Shown here piece after piece: positions 33,594 to 46,425 of a stretch of 64,000 nt of DNA (positions are counted from its first letter, which is position 1; each line of letters opens with the position of its first letter). Both the position numbers and the translations under genes were made by a program. The stretch spans positions 9,460,231 through 9,524,230 of the forward strand of contig LR746269.1 of NCBI GenBank assembly GCA_902729315.2. Direction: 5' to 3'. This DNA is from Spirodela intermedia (taxonomy: Eukaryota; Streptophyta; Magnoliopsida; Alismatales; Araceae). The notes under the pieces are model-generated. The model was not told the origin of the DNA. It saw nothing but the letters and a program-made list of their open reading frames with translations, and did not search any database.

Positions 33594-36500
33594 ATGCAGC
33601 TCTCTCGGAGACTCGCTGGTTTCCTCTCTTCGTCCTCCTCGCAGGCTAGCAGATGGGAGACTCTGTGGACGATGTGTCCCCGGCAGTCCTATATGTCGAC
33701 GGACTCTACGCCGAAGGCGACTTCCAAAAGGAATACCAGGGCCTCGAGTGCACATCCTAGGGGTTCCAAGGCGTCAGCAGAACCCGCTTCTTCCGAGAAG
33801 ACGGGAGAAAACCAAGGGGATCCACTGCAGGCTCCTGTGAAGCCAGCGGAGGACGCCCCTGAGCTGCCTAAACCGAGTCAGATACCTTGGCAAACGAAGG
33901 TTGCCAATTCTGTCAACTTGATCGGGTACCTTGGGGCGCCTATGCAGCTAGGCGTCTCTCCAGATGGTGCCTACACGGCCGTCTCCATCCTTATTCACAA
34001 GAAGACTAATGACCTTCCGCAGTTCTGGTTAGATATGCCCCTTTGATTTTTTACGTCACTTTAAATCGTTTTCTTTTTTTCGTAAAACTTGGTGTTCCTC
34101 TGTTCATCTGCATTCTGATTTGGAGACCACACTCCGGAGCCTTTTTTTCAGTTCTTCTGTGCCTTCGAATTAAATTTCCCTGATGCAATTACTTTGTGGT
34201 GAACATGATTATAGTTTGGACTTGGAGAAAGAAGAATTTCAAAGGTTAGAGTAATTGTGGAGTTTCTTTTGGTTAGAGTTGCCTGTTGATTGTCTGGCTT
34301 ATTTTTTAGATTTTTGAGCTAGATGATTGCCATGGGTTTTTCTTCCAAATGAAGTCTATCCGTCTCACTCATATTTATGATTCGTTCATGTCAGTGTTGG
34401 ATTCTGGAAATCAATCCAATTAGTGATAAGTTGCCTAAGACAAAGATCAAGTCCACGACCTAAATTTCACGTGCTACTTAAATTTTATTATGCTCGGAAT
34501 AAAATCTATTATTATTATTATTTATGGCATCGCAGTCGGAAGTTGGTGAAAAAGGCTGATTATCTATTTCGTTAGTTGGTGATTTATTGATTACATTTAG
34601 TTGTGAGAGGTTTCATTATTTAAATCATGAACTCAGGTAGGGATGACTTTTGTTAAGTTGATAATCTTTTGTAGGAACGGTTGTTGTTTTCTTTTCTTTT
34701 CAGGTTTTTGTTTATGTGTATGTCTTTGGGGCTAGAATCCCTGTCTTAGAATTATGCCGCCTGTGGAGGCATTTCTATTTTTAAACAAGTGCTCGGAATT
34801 GGATTTAAAATGTATTCTGATAATTATTTAATTAAATTATCCATGCCTCTGTGTGCTTGTTGGTTTGCACATGTTTGTGTATTGAGCATTGGGGGATTTG
34901 ACAATTACTTGCCTTGTCCATATTGTCAGCCTCTTCTTGCTTGTTTCATCATCTGGTTGGTCTTCCATTTTTGCTGCCATATAACTGGTCTGGATTAATA
35001 TTGTTCTAGGATTCCGATAGTCTTTCGAGGTGATTTGGCTCAAATTGCTGCATGCAACTTGAGGGAAAAGGATTACGTTTATGTGACAGGACAGTTGACC
35101 GGACAACCAGAACCTGCGGATAATGACGCTGAAAGTAAAATTCAGGTATATTTTTTTCTTCCATATGATTCCCGTATTCTATTGTGTTTTTTGTACCAGC
35201 GTTTACAGAAATCGTGACACGTATTGATATTCAATTTGCAACTACCATAATGACAAGTGAAACCCTTAAAAAATCCATTTTTCTCTTGTTCATATTTCTA
35301 GCATCGTGCAAAGGCATGATGTGTTATCGGATTTTGAAACGCTGTTTGAACTAAATATTAGATTTGTGTGCTCATTTTAACTTAAATATTTGAAATTGAT
35401 ATTTTACCCGTTAAAAAATGTAAGATCTCCTGGAGTACCAATTAATTTCGGTTCATACCTTAAAGGTCATCCAAGAAATTCCGTATCTTTTAATCTCCAG
35501 TGGACACCTATATGATTATAAACAATCTACAGATCCTTTGCATCTTGGACTTGCCAAGGGTCGAGGTGGATAGCCTCATTTTTTTTTTTACGAAGGCCTT
35601 TTTCATTCATTTTGAATGTATACTAAGAATAGTTATATTTTTTTTCTATATAGCTTTATTTTGTGAGCTAAAGCGAACTTTTTTATATTTTCTGTTGACA
35701 GTAACTTTTTACTGTAGGTTATGGTTAACAGCATCAGTTATGTTCTTGAATTACGCCCCGAGAAGAAACGTGATAGTAGCAGTGAAGCCCCTGATAGTTC
35801 TTTGGGTTTGTATCGTACTTTCCCTTCTGTCTTACAGCAATCTCATTCTTTGTTATGTGATGATTTCTGCTTTATTTCTTGAAAGCAGCAGTATATGTTT
35901 CTTTACATGCAAGAATTATTTTGATTTTTTTCTTATTAACCAGATGGGAATTCATGATAAATGGGGAAATTAGTGGAGATATATTCATACATACAAAAAT
36001 TAAGTAATTGCGTCATCAATGGTCTTATGAACAAGAGATCAAGAAGACAGAAGAAAATGGAGGTGTAGTGCAGAAGGAATGTTCAGTGCTAGCTTTTTTG
36101 GGTGATTGCACTAATTCTGGCCAGTAAATGGAATTCTGAAAATTGGTAAATAAAAAAGAATTCTGGCCTTAAATGGAATTCTGGCCAGTAAAATTGGTAA
36201 AGCAAGAGGACGGAGGAACCGTTTATTGCAGGAGGCCATTAATGGATTCATCAACAAAGGAGATTAGCTCGGGCAGGTAAGGCAGTCTTTAGAGGGTCCT
36301 TCTCACGAATCGTAAGCCACTTTTTCCGTTTCACCCTAAAGGATTCCGATCTTTCTGTTTGGTGAGCATTCCTATGTTATTGTATTGCTGCATAGTTGTT
36401 GTCATACTACATTCCCCAAGGATCAGTGATTCAGATCTTTGAAAGTCAGCTGTTATCAGTATGGCCTGTATGACGAAATTCCAGCAAAGTTTCAAAAATT

Positions 36501-38917
36501 TGCAACACTTGTCCAATTATTATATCTTTCATTGATCTACCAGCTTTAATCTGAGAAAATCAGTGGATGTCCTATTTTTGCTATATTTCTTTGTTGGTAT
36601 ATTCCTAAACCCATCTCCTCTCAATCATACAGCAGAATGCTCTTGTGAATTATGGCCAATAAAAGGTACGTAAGTATTGATTTCAGATCCAGAGGTTAAT
36701 CGTACTCTGGTAATGATATCATATATGAAATGATAATATTAGCGACTACTACTTTTAGATCCATCATTCAAAAAACTCGAATTCAGGTAACTAGAAAAAG
36801 AAAATAGATTTTTATGTGACTAATGTGAATTTTCGGATAATTGTGTGATTTGATGTGAATTTATATAATTTTTAGATTCATGTTTTTGAGATAAAATGAA
36901 GAAATTCATTTATAAAATCACTATCACTGTCAATCTCAAATATTCTCATTTTCATTTCAAAAATATTGGAAAGACTGCCCCAATTACTAAAATGAGGCGC
37001 ACTTATTGCTTCACAGTAGCTCTCATCTCCTTGGATTATGGAACGGTCTCATTAGATATTGGAGATATTTCTTTCTGTCCTAGGCACTTCCTTTTTTCTT
37101 GGACTTGCGTTTATAACTGCTTCCTTGGAGGTTAAACCTCATCTGGTTCATGTTTTCCATTGCAGCTGAAGCAAAGGAGGATCCCTCTGTGGCGCAACTA
37201 TGGAACGACCTTTTTGACAACCCGCATAAATGGTGGGACAACAGGCCAAAGGTTCCCACTGGTTCACTAACCTCTTCTTCTTGGGCTCCCCATGGCGGTC
37301 CTCTTGCATGATCAGGCGCTCTCTTGCCCTTCTAATGCTCGCAGGATAACAAAAAGACTGGGAGATTTAAACACAAAGAGAGCGGTCAATCACTGGAGAT
37401 AAACCAATCCACTCCTGCATGGGTCTTACAGAAACTGGATTCCCTCGTCTTCAGCCAGAGTGGGTGACTAGAAATCCCGAGCTTTGCCGCCATGGCTTCC
37501 CACTGAGTCCTCTGTCTCATGTTCTCCAGCTGGTCGGAAGCAGTCGGGTGACTCTCTGGCGACGATTTACTGGACCGACCTCGTGGAGAATCCCCAGCAA
37601 TGGCGGGACAACAGAGAGGGTAAGCGGAGTGGGAAGGTGAGCCCCCTCCCCCCCCCCCCAGCTTGCCTCGGAAGTGGCAATCATTTGGCTGCTCCTAGTC
37701 TCACGGGTTGACTGACTCCACGCAGCTGAAGCCAAAGTTCCCTGACTTCTCTCACAAGGGCACGAAACATGGGCTGTGGCTCAACTCGGCCCCGGATTGG
37801 GTCTTGCCAAAACTGGAAGCTGCCGAGGCAAGCCCGAGAGGTCATGGGCAGATTGAAGGCAAGAAGGTCCGTACAGCTCCTGCTAAAAAAGGTGAGCCAA
37901 TTGCAATTAAATATAGAAATAAATATATATTTGTACCTGATGGACTTCGGATTTCAAAGAAATCATGCAGAAAATTGAGTTATCTCGTTTATAATTTGTC
38001 CCCCCTTATGAGTTCCTTTCTTGGTAAAAACTGATTTCCAAAAATAACAGCTGGCATATTAGTCAACGCGAAGATCATGAAAAGTCAATGAGCTGACTGT
38101 ATCACACTCCAATCTCTGCCATTACTAGCTTCTGATATTCATCATCAGGTGCAGAATCGGAAGAAACCTGGAAGGACTTGGTGGAAAACCCGAAAAAATG
38201 GTGGGACAATAGATCGACCAAGGTGATCCTTCTAGTTCTCTTTTCCTCTTCTGGGTCATCGTTCATGATCATCATGGCAAATCTTGTGGCTCTAATCATC
38301 TTTAATTTTATATCATCATTACAGATCTTGTTGCTCAAATTAATTTCAATTAATTGGATTATTTATCAATGCAATTTTTTCTCCTCCAACTAGCTTAACT
38401 TCGTCGGATCAAGATCTTATGATTCTACTCTACTTAATGACGCTTCATATGATCATTGAAAATCTTGCCGTTCTGATTCACATACACGGACGACGTGGCA
38501 TAAAAGGTTGACCTTTTTATCTGACATGGCTCGTAAACCTTTGACACATCCCCCTGCTGATGTGGCCATGAATCGTTGACATTTTCTGCCAATTATTTTG
38601 ATAATTTCTAAGTTACTCGAGAAATACAGAGAAATCTCTTCATAAATTTATTGAAAAAATCTAAGAAAAATATGGTTTTCAAATTTAAACCTCAAGATTA
38701 ATTTCCTGTTATTGGATCATCGCGAATCTTGTGGCTCTAATTAAGTAGAGCTTTTAATCTTTTCAGATTATGCTTCGGATTATGATTAAAAATCCTGTGG
38801 GTGCAGCTGAAACCAAACATGCCGGACTTCAAGCACAAGGAGACCGGCGTAGCCTTGTGGCTCGGTTCCTCTACCCCCACATGGGTTCGTGCCAAGCTTC
38901 CCTCCCCCATGAGCTGA
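33594..38917 (+). CDS. OSB-type organellar single-stranded DNA-binding protein with three PDF motifs
   Basis: Nine exons are predicted: 33594-34027, 35010-35145, 35718-35805, 37166-37251, 37345-37459, 37530-37636, 37726-37891, 38149-38222 and 38807-38917, about 438 residues in consistent phase. An Arg/Ser-rich N terminus ([17 protein letters not shown]) looks like an organelle transit peptide. An SSB-like OB fold follows ([20 protein letters not shown], then [20 protein letters not shown]). Three C-terminal PDF modules come next, each split by one intron: [31 protein letters not shown] with [11 protein letters not shown], and [15 protein letters not shown] with [11 protein letters not shown]. 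In Arabidopsis, OSB proteins bind single-stranded organellar DNA, and OSB1 limits recombination of mitochondrial DNA. Modules 2 and 3 keep the P-D-F core, but module 1 reads [10 protein letters not shown] and has lost it. Whether this copy is mitochondrial or plastid cannot be told. Confidence 0.9.
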
Positions 38918-39496
38918 GCTGCCCTCGAACAGAGGATCCTAGCCGTCCATGCGGGAATGGACGGTTTTGATCTCGGAAATGATGGTATTCATAGGCTGTA
39001 ATTATTCACACACAGACAGTTAGGAATCCGTTTACCCTTCTCTACTCTTAGATGGAGATGATGGGCCGAGTTCCTCTCTGGGCCCAACATGACGCCCGTG
39101 CTGCGTAATATCGGGCCCCGGTTTCAAAGGGCCCGGCCCGGAGCCTCATATCTAGCACTTTTTCCCTGGGCCCGTGTTTTTCTACTTTCTCCTTTTTTAT
39201 GTTATGTTGAACGTTTAATTGTGAACTATTAAGTTAACTAATTAAGCTAATACAAAATTATTCATTTTTTTTTCTAAATATGGATGTTCTTGGACGTACG
39301 GGTAGAGCTGGTCAACGAGTGGCGTGGTTGACTCGTGTCTTGGCGGGAGGGGACGGGGGAAGTGGGGCCCGCGGCGTTTGTTAGTCTCGTTGCAATCACC
39401 GGCTGGCGGGAGAAGACTCGGATAACGAGCCAACGGCGGGGAGAATTTAGATGGCTGCGGGAGTGGGCGAGCGGAGGCGACGGCGAAGCAGGGGAG
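38918..39496. promoter_or_regulatory. OSB 3' region and activase-like promoter with GGGCC motifs
   Basis: This 579-bp spacer separates two genes on the same strand. GGGCC/GGCCC motifs cluster at about 39060-39175, upstream of the predicted ATG at 39497. The right end (about 39340-39496) is GC-rich and should be the 5' leader. No gene is seen. Confidence 0.5.
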
Positions 39497-42400
39497 ATGG
39501 CGGCATGTTGTTCCTACTTCGGCGGGGAGCTCCTGCGCCTGCGCCGGTCGCCGCTTCTCCGTACGAAGCATGCCCCACGGACGCAGCAGCTACGGCGGAC
39601 GGTGGGGATCGCGATGGCGGCGTCGGGGGTTCCCTCGGGTGGATCGGACGGAACCGAGGGGGAGAATTTGTCGCCGTCGCCGCCGGATTCCTCGAGCGGC
39701 GGCGGCGGCGGCGGCAACGCTGATCGTCGTCAAAGCAAGAGGATCTCCGAGCAGTCGTCATGGGAGGCGAAGGATTCGGAGGGAAAGGACTACCTGTACC
39801 GGCTGGGGCAGGAGGCCGATAATATGAACATCGCGGTCGGGGCGAGACAAGGCGTCATTGACGACCTCTTCGTGGGAAATTTCCTCGGAAGGGACTGTGA
39901 GTCGCTCGACAGCTTCTTTTCCTTCTTGGTTTTATTCCGGCGAAATAGTTTAGTTACAATGAGAGAGTTTAGTCTTCTGGTTTATTTGGCAGCGGATATC
40001 GTCTTTGATTACCGGCAGAAGGCAACGAGGTCGTTTCAATATCTCCAGGGAGATTACTACATCGCACCAGCATTTATGGTCCGTCTGAAATTTTGTTTCC
40101 TTCCGTTGCAACAGTTATTTCTACCCATGCCGATCGCCTTCTGTACATAGTCTATAGATGAAAACTTACTGAGCTTCTATGAATAAATTTTGTTAATATT
40201 CTGGCATTTATTAACACCACCAGACACAAGCAAGCAATCACGCTAAAGATGGTATAGCATTGTCAGTCTTACATCTCCTACGAGACTTAATCATAGGAGG
40301 TTTCTTCACTAGGTGTGTAACGTCAAAGGATACTTGCCTTCTCAAGTGGGAAATAAATTCTTTAGAGTTCATAATCAAAGTCATTCACCATTTTATCCGT
40401 GCCACTTTCCATTTTAATTTGTTGAAAATTTGTCCTCCAGACATTTATAACTGTTAAATTATAGTGTTAAAGAATGAAGGAACATAAAGTTGTTCATTTT
40501 AACGCCAGGTTGAAAGTGCCTCAGTGGCCTTGTAGATTTTAGAGTAGTAACGGTTGCAAATGTGCTCACAAATATTCGCATTCACCACTTGAAGTGCTTG
40601 TTTTGATTTAGTATTGCTCCTATTTTTTCAAACCTACTGATATTTTTGCTCAGGCTACAGCTATTATTGACCATTTATGTTCGTAAATTTATTTATATTC
40701 TTAATTGGTTATGGCTTTACCCGATTTCTGGGCAAAGGAGCCTATGAGATTGGAACTGGTTATTATGCTCGAGTTAAGGCTGATTATACTTTGTGCAATT
40801 GACCTCCTTCATTCTTGTCATGAGTTACGTCTGTTTACCAATTAATGTCGTTACTAAAAAATAGTCAGCTTTGTCTCAATATACATCCACTGGTGTTTAA
40901 CATTTTTTTCTTATTCTGCAGGATAAAGTAGGTAAGCTCCAGATCTTATGGAAATGATATTATTTTGCGTAGATGCTCTGTGATCAGAAAGAAATTATGT
41001 TTATATTCAATCATTCAGCATATGCTTCAAGGTTCATTTCCCTCTTATATTATTTTTTTGAAGACCTTTCGACAAAAACAAATTTGACCATGATTCACTG
41101 TGCGTGTGAAAGTGTTCATTTGATGGTAATGGAGACCACTTTCAACAGTCGTCATATTGTTTTACGTTAATATAAATTAATTTTGAAAATAATCTGTCTT
41201 TTAAAACTCTAAGGGGCTTGTGGTCCATGTTCTCAGATGATTCATACTTTCCGTTTTGCTTGTGTGCTTGCGTACGTAATGTTTTCTCTAATTATTTGCA
41301 TTGAAATTATATTTCACAATGTTTTAAGTTTAACCATTGTTGAACGTTAAGATTTAATTTTCCAGCACTTGGATGCTGGTAAAAATGACCCAGGGACCCT
41401 AAGAAATGTAAATACTTTCTTAGAATTCAAGAGATACCTGTGTGATTTAGAGACTGTGGCCAAGTCAATCAAATCATTATGTAGAACCATGGCAGGGGGA
41501 TCGGTGGTGTATTTATCTCGTTTTTAATATCGTACATGAAAAGTTTGAGGTTTCATTTTCCAAAAGTCACAGAATGCACTATTTTTCGGAAACGTTGATA
41601 ATAATCATGAACTTACTGAAAGGAGAGAAGGGATGACATACTTGTGGACCAAGATTATCTACTTGTCAAAAAGCAAAGTCAAAATTATGACCGATGTTGA
41701 AAACGATAGTTTTGTCGATAAAAATTATAACTAGTATATATGGTTAATTTTTTAATTTCCTGAAATAACTTTGTGAGTATAGGCCATATAAATATACTAT
41801 TCATGCACTGACTTTTCCTTGTACGATTTGAGTCAGAAAACAGTGTAACTGACGAGGATAGTACATGTCACAGTTCATTTTTTAATGTCTCATTTTCTAC
41901 AACTTTGTTAGAATCACTTCTATGTTTCAATACTACATGCACTCGATTGTTTTCTTTGGCAGCATGCCACATTGTGAAGAACTACCTTGTAGACCATCTC
42001 GACATCAAAGTTCCCTTAATCCTTGGTAAGTCTCGAAATATTCTTCATTTGCTAGAGTTTCTCGCACATCTTTATACAACATGTAAATTTTCGAATAATA
42101 TTCATATAATTAAAATATATCTCATTTAAATAAATTAAATAATCGTAAAATAGGCATACGTCAATGTGGGAATCTGAAATTCAAATGTATGGTGCATATA
42201 CCTCAAGGTATAGATTTTACAGAACACATTACAGATTATGAAAGTCTATGAGTAGTATAAATATTTTAAAACGTACCGACATACACTAGAAAGACATGGA
42301 AATATGTGGTTGTCGAACCTCAAGTGGATCTCTCTTGATTATATTTTGCAGAAAATATTTTATTTTATTTATTTAAATATCTTATCTTTTGACTACTTTC

Positions 42401-45400
42401 AGATAATAGTCAGAGCTAATGGAACCACACATGCAACTAAGTTTTGGATTGTCATTTGTAGGTGTATGGGGTGGAAAGGGTCAAGGGAAGACCTTTCAGA
42501 CAGAGCTTATTTTCCGAGCAATGGGAGTTGAGCCAATTATAATGTCTTCTGGCGAACTGGAATCAGAGAATGCAGGTGGATGAAACTTTAATGCTAAGAA
42601 AAAAGAGAAAAAGATTGTATGATGATTACATCATGTATGCATGCACCATTCTATTATAATTGTTTATTCTTATTGACATGAAAACATGAAGAAGAATAAT
42701 GAAATATGAACTGACTAGGGAAAGTTGTATCTATAATCCATGACATATCCTAGAGTCAACCTCTCTCATGAAAAAAAGTTGTGCATCTGGGAGTTGGGGT
42801 CTAATTAATAGATGGTGTTTATCGACAAAGTCCACCACCCAAATTGATTTGATAGACTTCTATCTACCGTCTCAATTTATTTAGCTAATATAGTGAATTC
42901 ACTTCTCTAAAGAATTACATTACCGAATTAGATGCTTCTCTCTATTAAAATCTTGAGTATAACTCTAAATTGATTCGATAGAATTCTGTTCCTAACGCCA
43001 ATTTGTTCATCGAATATCGTGAATTGATTATTCTGAAGAGTTATATTATCAAGTTAGAAGATTCTCTCTACTAGATCCTTGTTGGGCTTTGCGTTGTGTT
43101 CCATGCTTGGCCTCCAACAATTATTTGTAAAATCATGGCCCGACATGACATTTTCCTAACTTTTGTTAAGAGAAAAGGCAAAACATAGGATTTGATATGG
43201 TGTATAGTATGATCTGTTCTGTGCAATTGAGTATGATATAGTAATTATTCTAACAGTAGGATTTTATTTTTTCAGTTGACACCGTGGGCGTTGTCTTTTT
43301 TTAAAAACAATTTAGATTTACTAATGCATTGGATATTTTGTAGATGATGGATTCTGTGCATCTATCTGTGCTTTTTGAATCAATGAATCAGACATTTCTT
43401 TCGACTCAACTCACAAGTTATGTACTCGAGTTGTAAGTTATATTTGTTTTCTACGTTGCCTTTTCAGGAGAACCAGGTAGACTCATACGTCAGCGTTATA
43501 GGACATCTTCCCAAGTGGTTCAAAACCAAGTTAGAAGCATTTTGCCTTTTACCATTGAAATGTGCGCTTTTTTAATTGTGATTTGAAACCCAAATGGCCT
43601 TTGGATTCTTGCTTACCTTGGATTTAGCCTCCATTTATTTTTTGCATATAGTTCATCTTTCGTACTCGGACTATCTTATGTTTGCATCATTATTTTAAGT
43701 ATATTGGTAACTGAGTTTTTAATATTGTGGGATATTTTCTTCATTCGATTTTCAAGATCTAGATTGATTTTACTCATAGTGGTTGTCAGATTGATCTTGA
43801 TCTTGTTCAACTGATCTAGGGTAAAATGAGCTGCTTGATGATCAATGATATTGATGCTGGCCTGGGAAGATTCGGTACGAGGTTTTCATTCATTGCAGTC
43901 TGTTATAAATATTTCAAGATCTCAAAGTGGATGATTTGACATCCAAGGGGAACTTATCGTAATACAAAATCTTTATTCCCCGACAAGGATCACAACTTGA
44001 TAATTGTCTTTTTGGTTATCAGGAAACACACAAGTGACGGTCAACAACCAGATAGTGGTTGGAACTCTGATGAACTTAGCAGATAATCCTACAAGAGTGA
44101 GCATCGGGCAGAGGTGGAGAGACTCTGATGTTACCCATAGGATCCCCGTGATTGTCACGGGGAATGACCTCACCACGATCTATGCTCCTCTGATTCGTGA
44201 CGGCAGGATGGACAAATTCTATTGGTGCGTGGTTGGGCTCTTCCTCGTTTTTTTCAACCAGAGATACGAGTTCTTCCTGCTTTCATACACGTTATAACTA
44301 TTTTAGAAATCACTAGGTTTCTTTCTTTCCAACAAGAAACAAATTATAATAAATGAGGATCATTGAAACAAGTTGTGACATCAGCCCATCAAATAAGTTG
44401 TTTAATATGTTCATTCTTTTGGGGTATTAAACCATCGATTTAACAGTGACTTTGACATTTCTTATGGGCTTTAGCTGATTTGCATTACCAATCACATTGT
44501 GACTCTCTCTCTTCTTCTATTTTTCTTTTTTTTTCTTTTTTTCTTTTTTTCTTTTTTTTATATATAAAAAAAATCGCCCATTTTTCGTTTCCCAAGCACT
44601 CAAGCTGAAGCATAGTCAGGGTTCAGTGTACTCTTTCAAGGAAACATCCCCAACTTGTTCTTCCTTTATTTATTTATTTTGTTTGGTCGCAGGCAGCCTA
44701 CCCGTGAAGATATCGTAAATATCGTCCACAGAATGTACGAAAAGGATGGGATTTCCCGTGGCGGGGTCGAGACCATTGTCAACTTATTTCCCAACCAAGG
44801 TAGGCCCTTTTCTAGCCCCTGAATAATCTACATATATCTGAGGATTGCAAGGATGGTGAGCAATTCTTCAAGATTTTTCAGGCACCATGAGACTTTTATC
44901 TCTCGGTCTCATTTTCCATGTCTCGAAGACTGACTCTATATATATATATATATATATATATTCTTTTTAATGGACCAAGAACACAACTTTATACGATTAT
45001 CTTGATATGCACATCCGCTCACGCTTTCTGATCTGCAGCGTTGGATTTCTACGGAGCTCTGAGATCCCGAACATACGATCTATCAATACTAAAGGTATCA
45101 ATTCATGAATTCATAAAGGTATCTGATCCGCACGATTTTTCCTAATTGGTCGTCTGATGCCGATCTTCTTGTTGGGTTGTTGTGTTTACTTCGGAAAGTG
45201 GATTGATGAGATCGGTGGCTACGAAGACCTCTCCAGGAAGCTTCTCAAGGACTACAAAGCTGGCAAACTTCCGACGTTTATTCCCCCCGAGGTCAGTACA
45301 TGACTCATAAGTCAGTGGGCCTAATAAGTCAAGCCCCCTCTCGGCAAGTCAACGCCCAAGTCGGTAGTGAAACTACTGAGTCCCTGTTTCGGACTGGTGA

Positions 45401-45515
45401 AAAACAGCAAACAGTGGAAGCACTGGTGGAGTCGGGCCATTCGCTCGTCAAAGAGCAAGAACTGATCACGAACACCAGACTCTCCAAGGAGTACATGAAG
45501 AACCTGGACGGCTAG
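39497..45515 (+). CDS. Rubisco activase-like AAA+ protein (At1g73110 type)
   Basis: Twelve exons are predicted: 39497-39896, 39993-40078, 40922-40931, 41963-42025, 42462-42575, 43468-43529, 43820-43874, 44023-44224, 44693-44799, 45039-45094, 45199-45291 and 45408-45515, about 451 residues. Walker A is VWGGKGQGKT (residues 190-197) and Walker B is CLMINDIDAGLGRF. Further AAA+ blocks are VNNQIVVGTLMNLADNPTRV and RIPVIVTGNDLTTIYAPLIR. The C-terminal part (YGALRSRTYDLSILKWIDEI, LVKEQELITNTRLSKEY) matches the activase paralogue, not the classic RCA (FVRSVGVD... type). The N terminus is Arg/Ser/Gly-rich without strong acidity, plausible for a plastid transit peptide. Canonical activase remodels inhibited Rubisco using ATP; the role of this paralogue is less clear. 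Exon 3 is only 10 nt. A second in-frame Met (MAASGV) occurs about 40 residues downstream. Confidence 0.9.
42843..43078. repeat. Diverged tandem duplication in an activase-like intron
   Basis: About 110 bp from 42843 resemble the stretch starting at 42969. Both begin ATTGATT(T/C)GATAGA, both contain GTGAATT(C/G)A before a TTCT(C/G)(T/A)A(A/G)AGA(A/G)TTA block, and both end near TTCTCTCTA. Many substitutions separate them. The duplication lies within the intron between the fifth and sixth coding exons. Confidence 0.6.
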
Positions 45516-46425
45516 ATCCCCGCGGTTCTGCTGCTCGGAGGCCCTGTGAATACATCTCGCGGATCTTCATTGACAGTACGTGCTCGCCACCTTCTCTTCT
45601 GATACTTTCCGTTCTCTCTCTCTCTCTCTCTGACGAAACTCAAAATCATTTGACTATGAGTAGACTAGTTCCATCCCCATAATCATTTGAGGGGTTTACT
45701 CTTATAATCATTTACTCTACGTCTGTGGAGAGAGAGAGAAAGAGAGAGATGTGGAGCTGTTGGGTCACATGAAAGTAGGGAGGCATTAATGAGCCCGTCA
45801 TATCGCAGGAGGCACGAGCCGGGGAGGCCCGCCACCATTAACATCGTAAGTGCCTCCTCTGACGAAAGGGGGGAGTAGAAGCTGGGGGAGCTGGAAAAAG
45901 GGCTGCGTTTCTCGCATGAGCCCAGTCACACACGTCAGCGACAGCTGGCTTCGGAAATTTAATGCCACGTTTCTCGAGACCCCGCTCGCTCCTACGGTAG
46001 TCGCCCTATTTACTCCCGGCCAATCACGTGCCCGTAATTCCACGTACCCCCCCCCCCCTCCCCCAACCCGGGCTCTCCCAATAATAATAATAATACTCGT
46101 AAAGTAATAAATAGATTACGCGACGACGCTCTCGGCAGCTGTTTAAATGAAATGTATGGGGGAAGAGAATAAGTGGATTTCCCAATACTACCCCTTCAAG
46201 ATAATTCAGATCCATGTGGAGCCGTCCGATCGATCTCTCTCTCTCGATCATCATCGCAACTTCCCATACCCGCTATTGGCGCGGCAGTTTGGGTGGGGAG
46301 AGGGGGGGCGTAGCCGCCATCTCCGGCACGTTGGAGGCGGCGGCGCCGCCACCTCCGACCGTACTGTAGGGACTGGACTGATGATGTATAATGGCACTTA
46401 CTAGTCTGGCAGGGCCATGCCCACA
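45516..46425. other. Convergent intergenic region, activase-like gene to ATL gene
   Basis: No gene is supported in this 910-bp tail-to-tail spacer. It has short CT and GA tracts (about 45614-45632, 45730-45750), a poly-C run near 46047-46060 and an (AAT)n run near 46080-46096. Confidence 0.6.
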
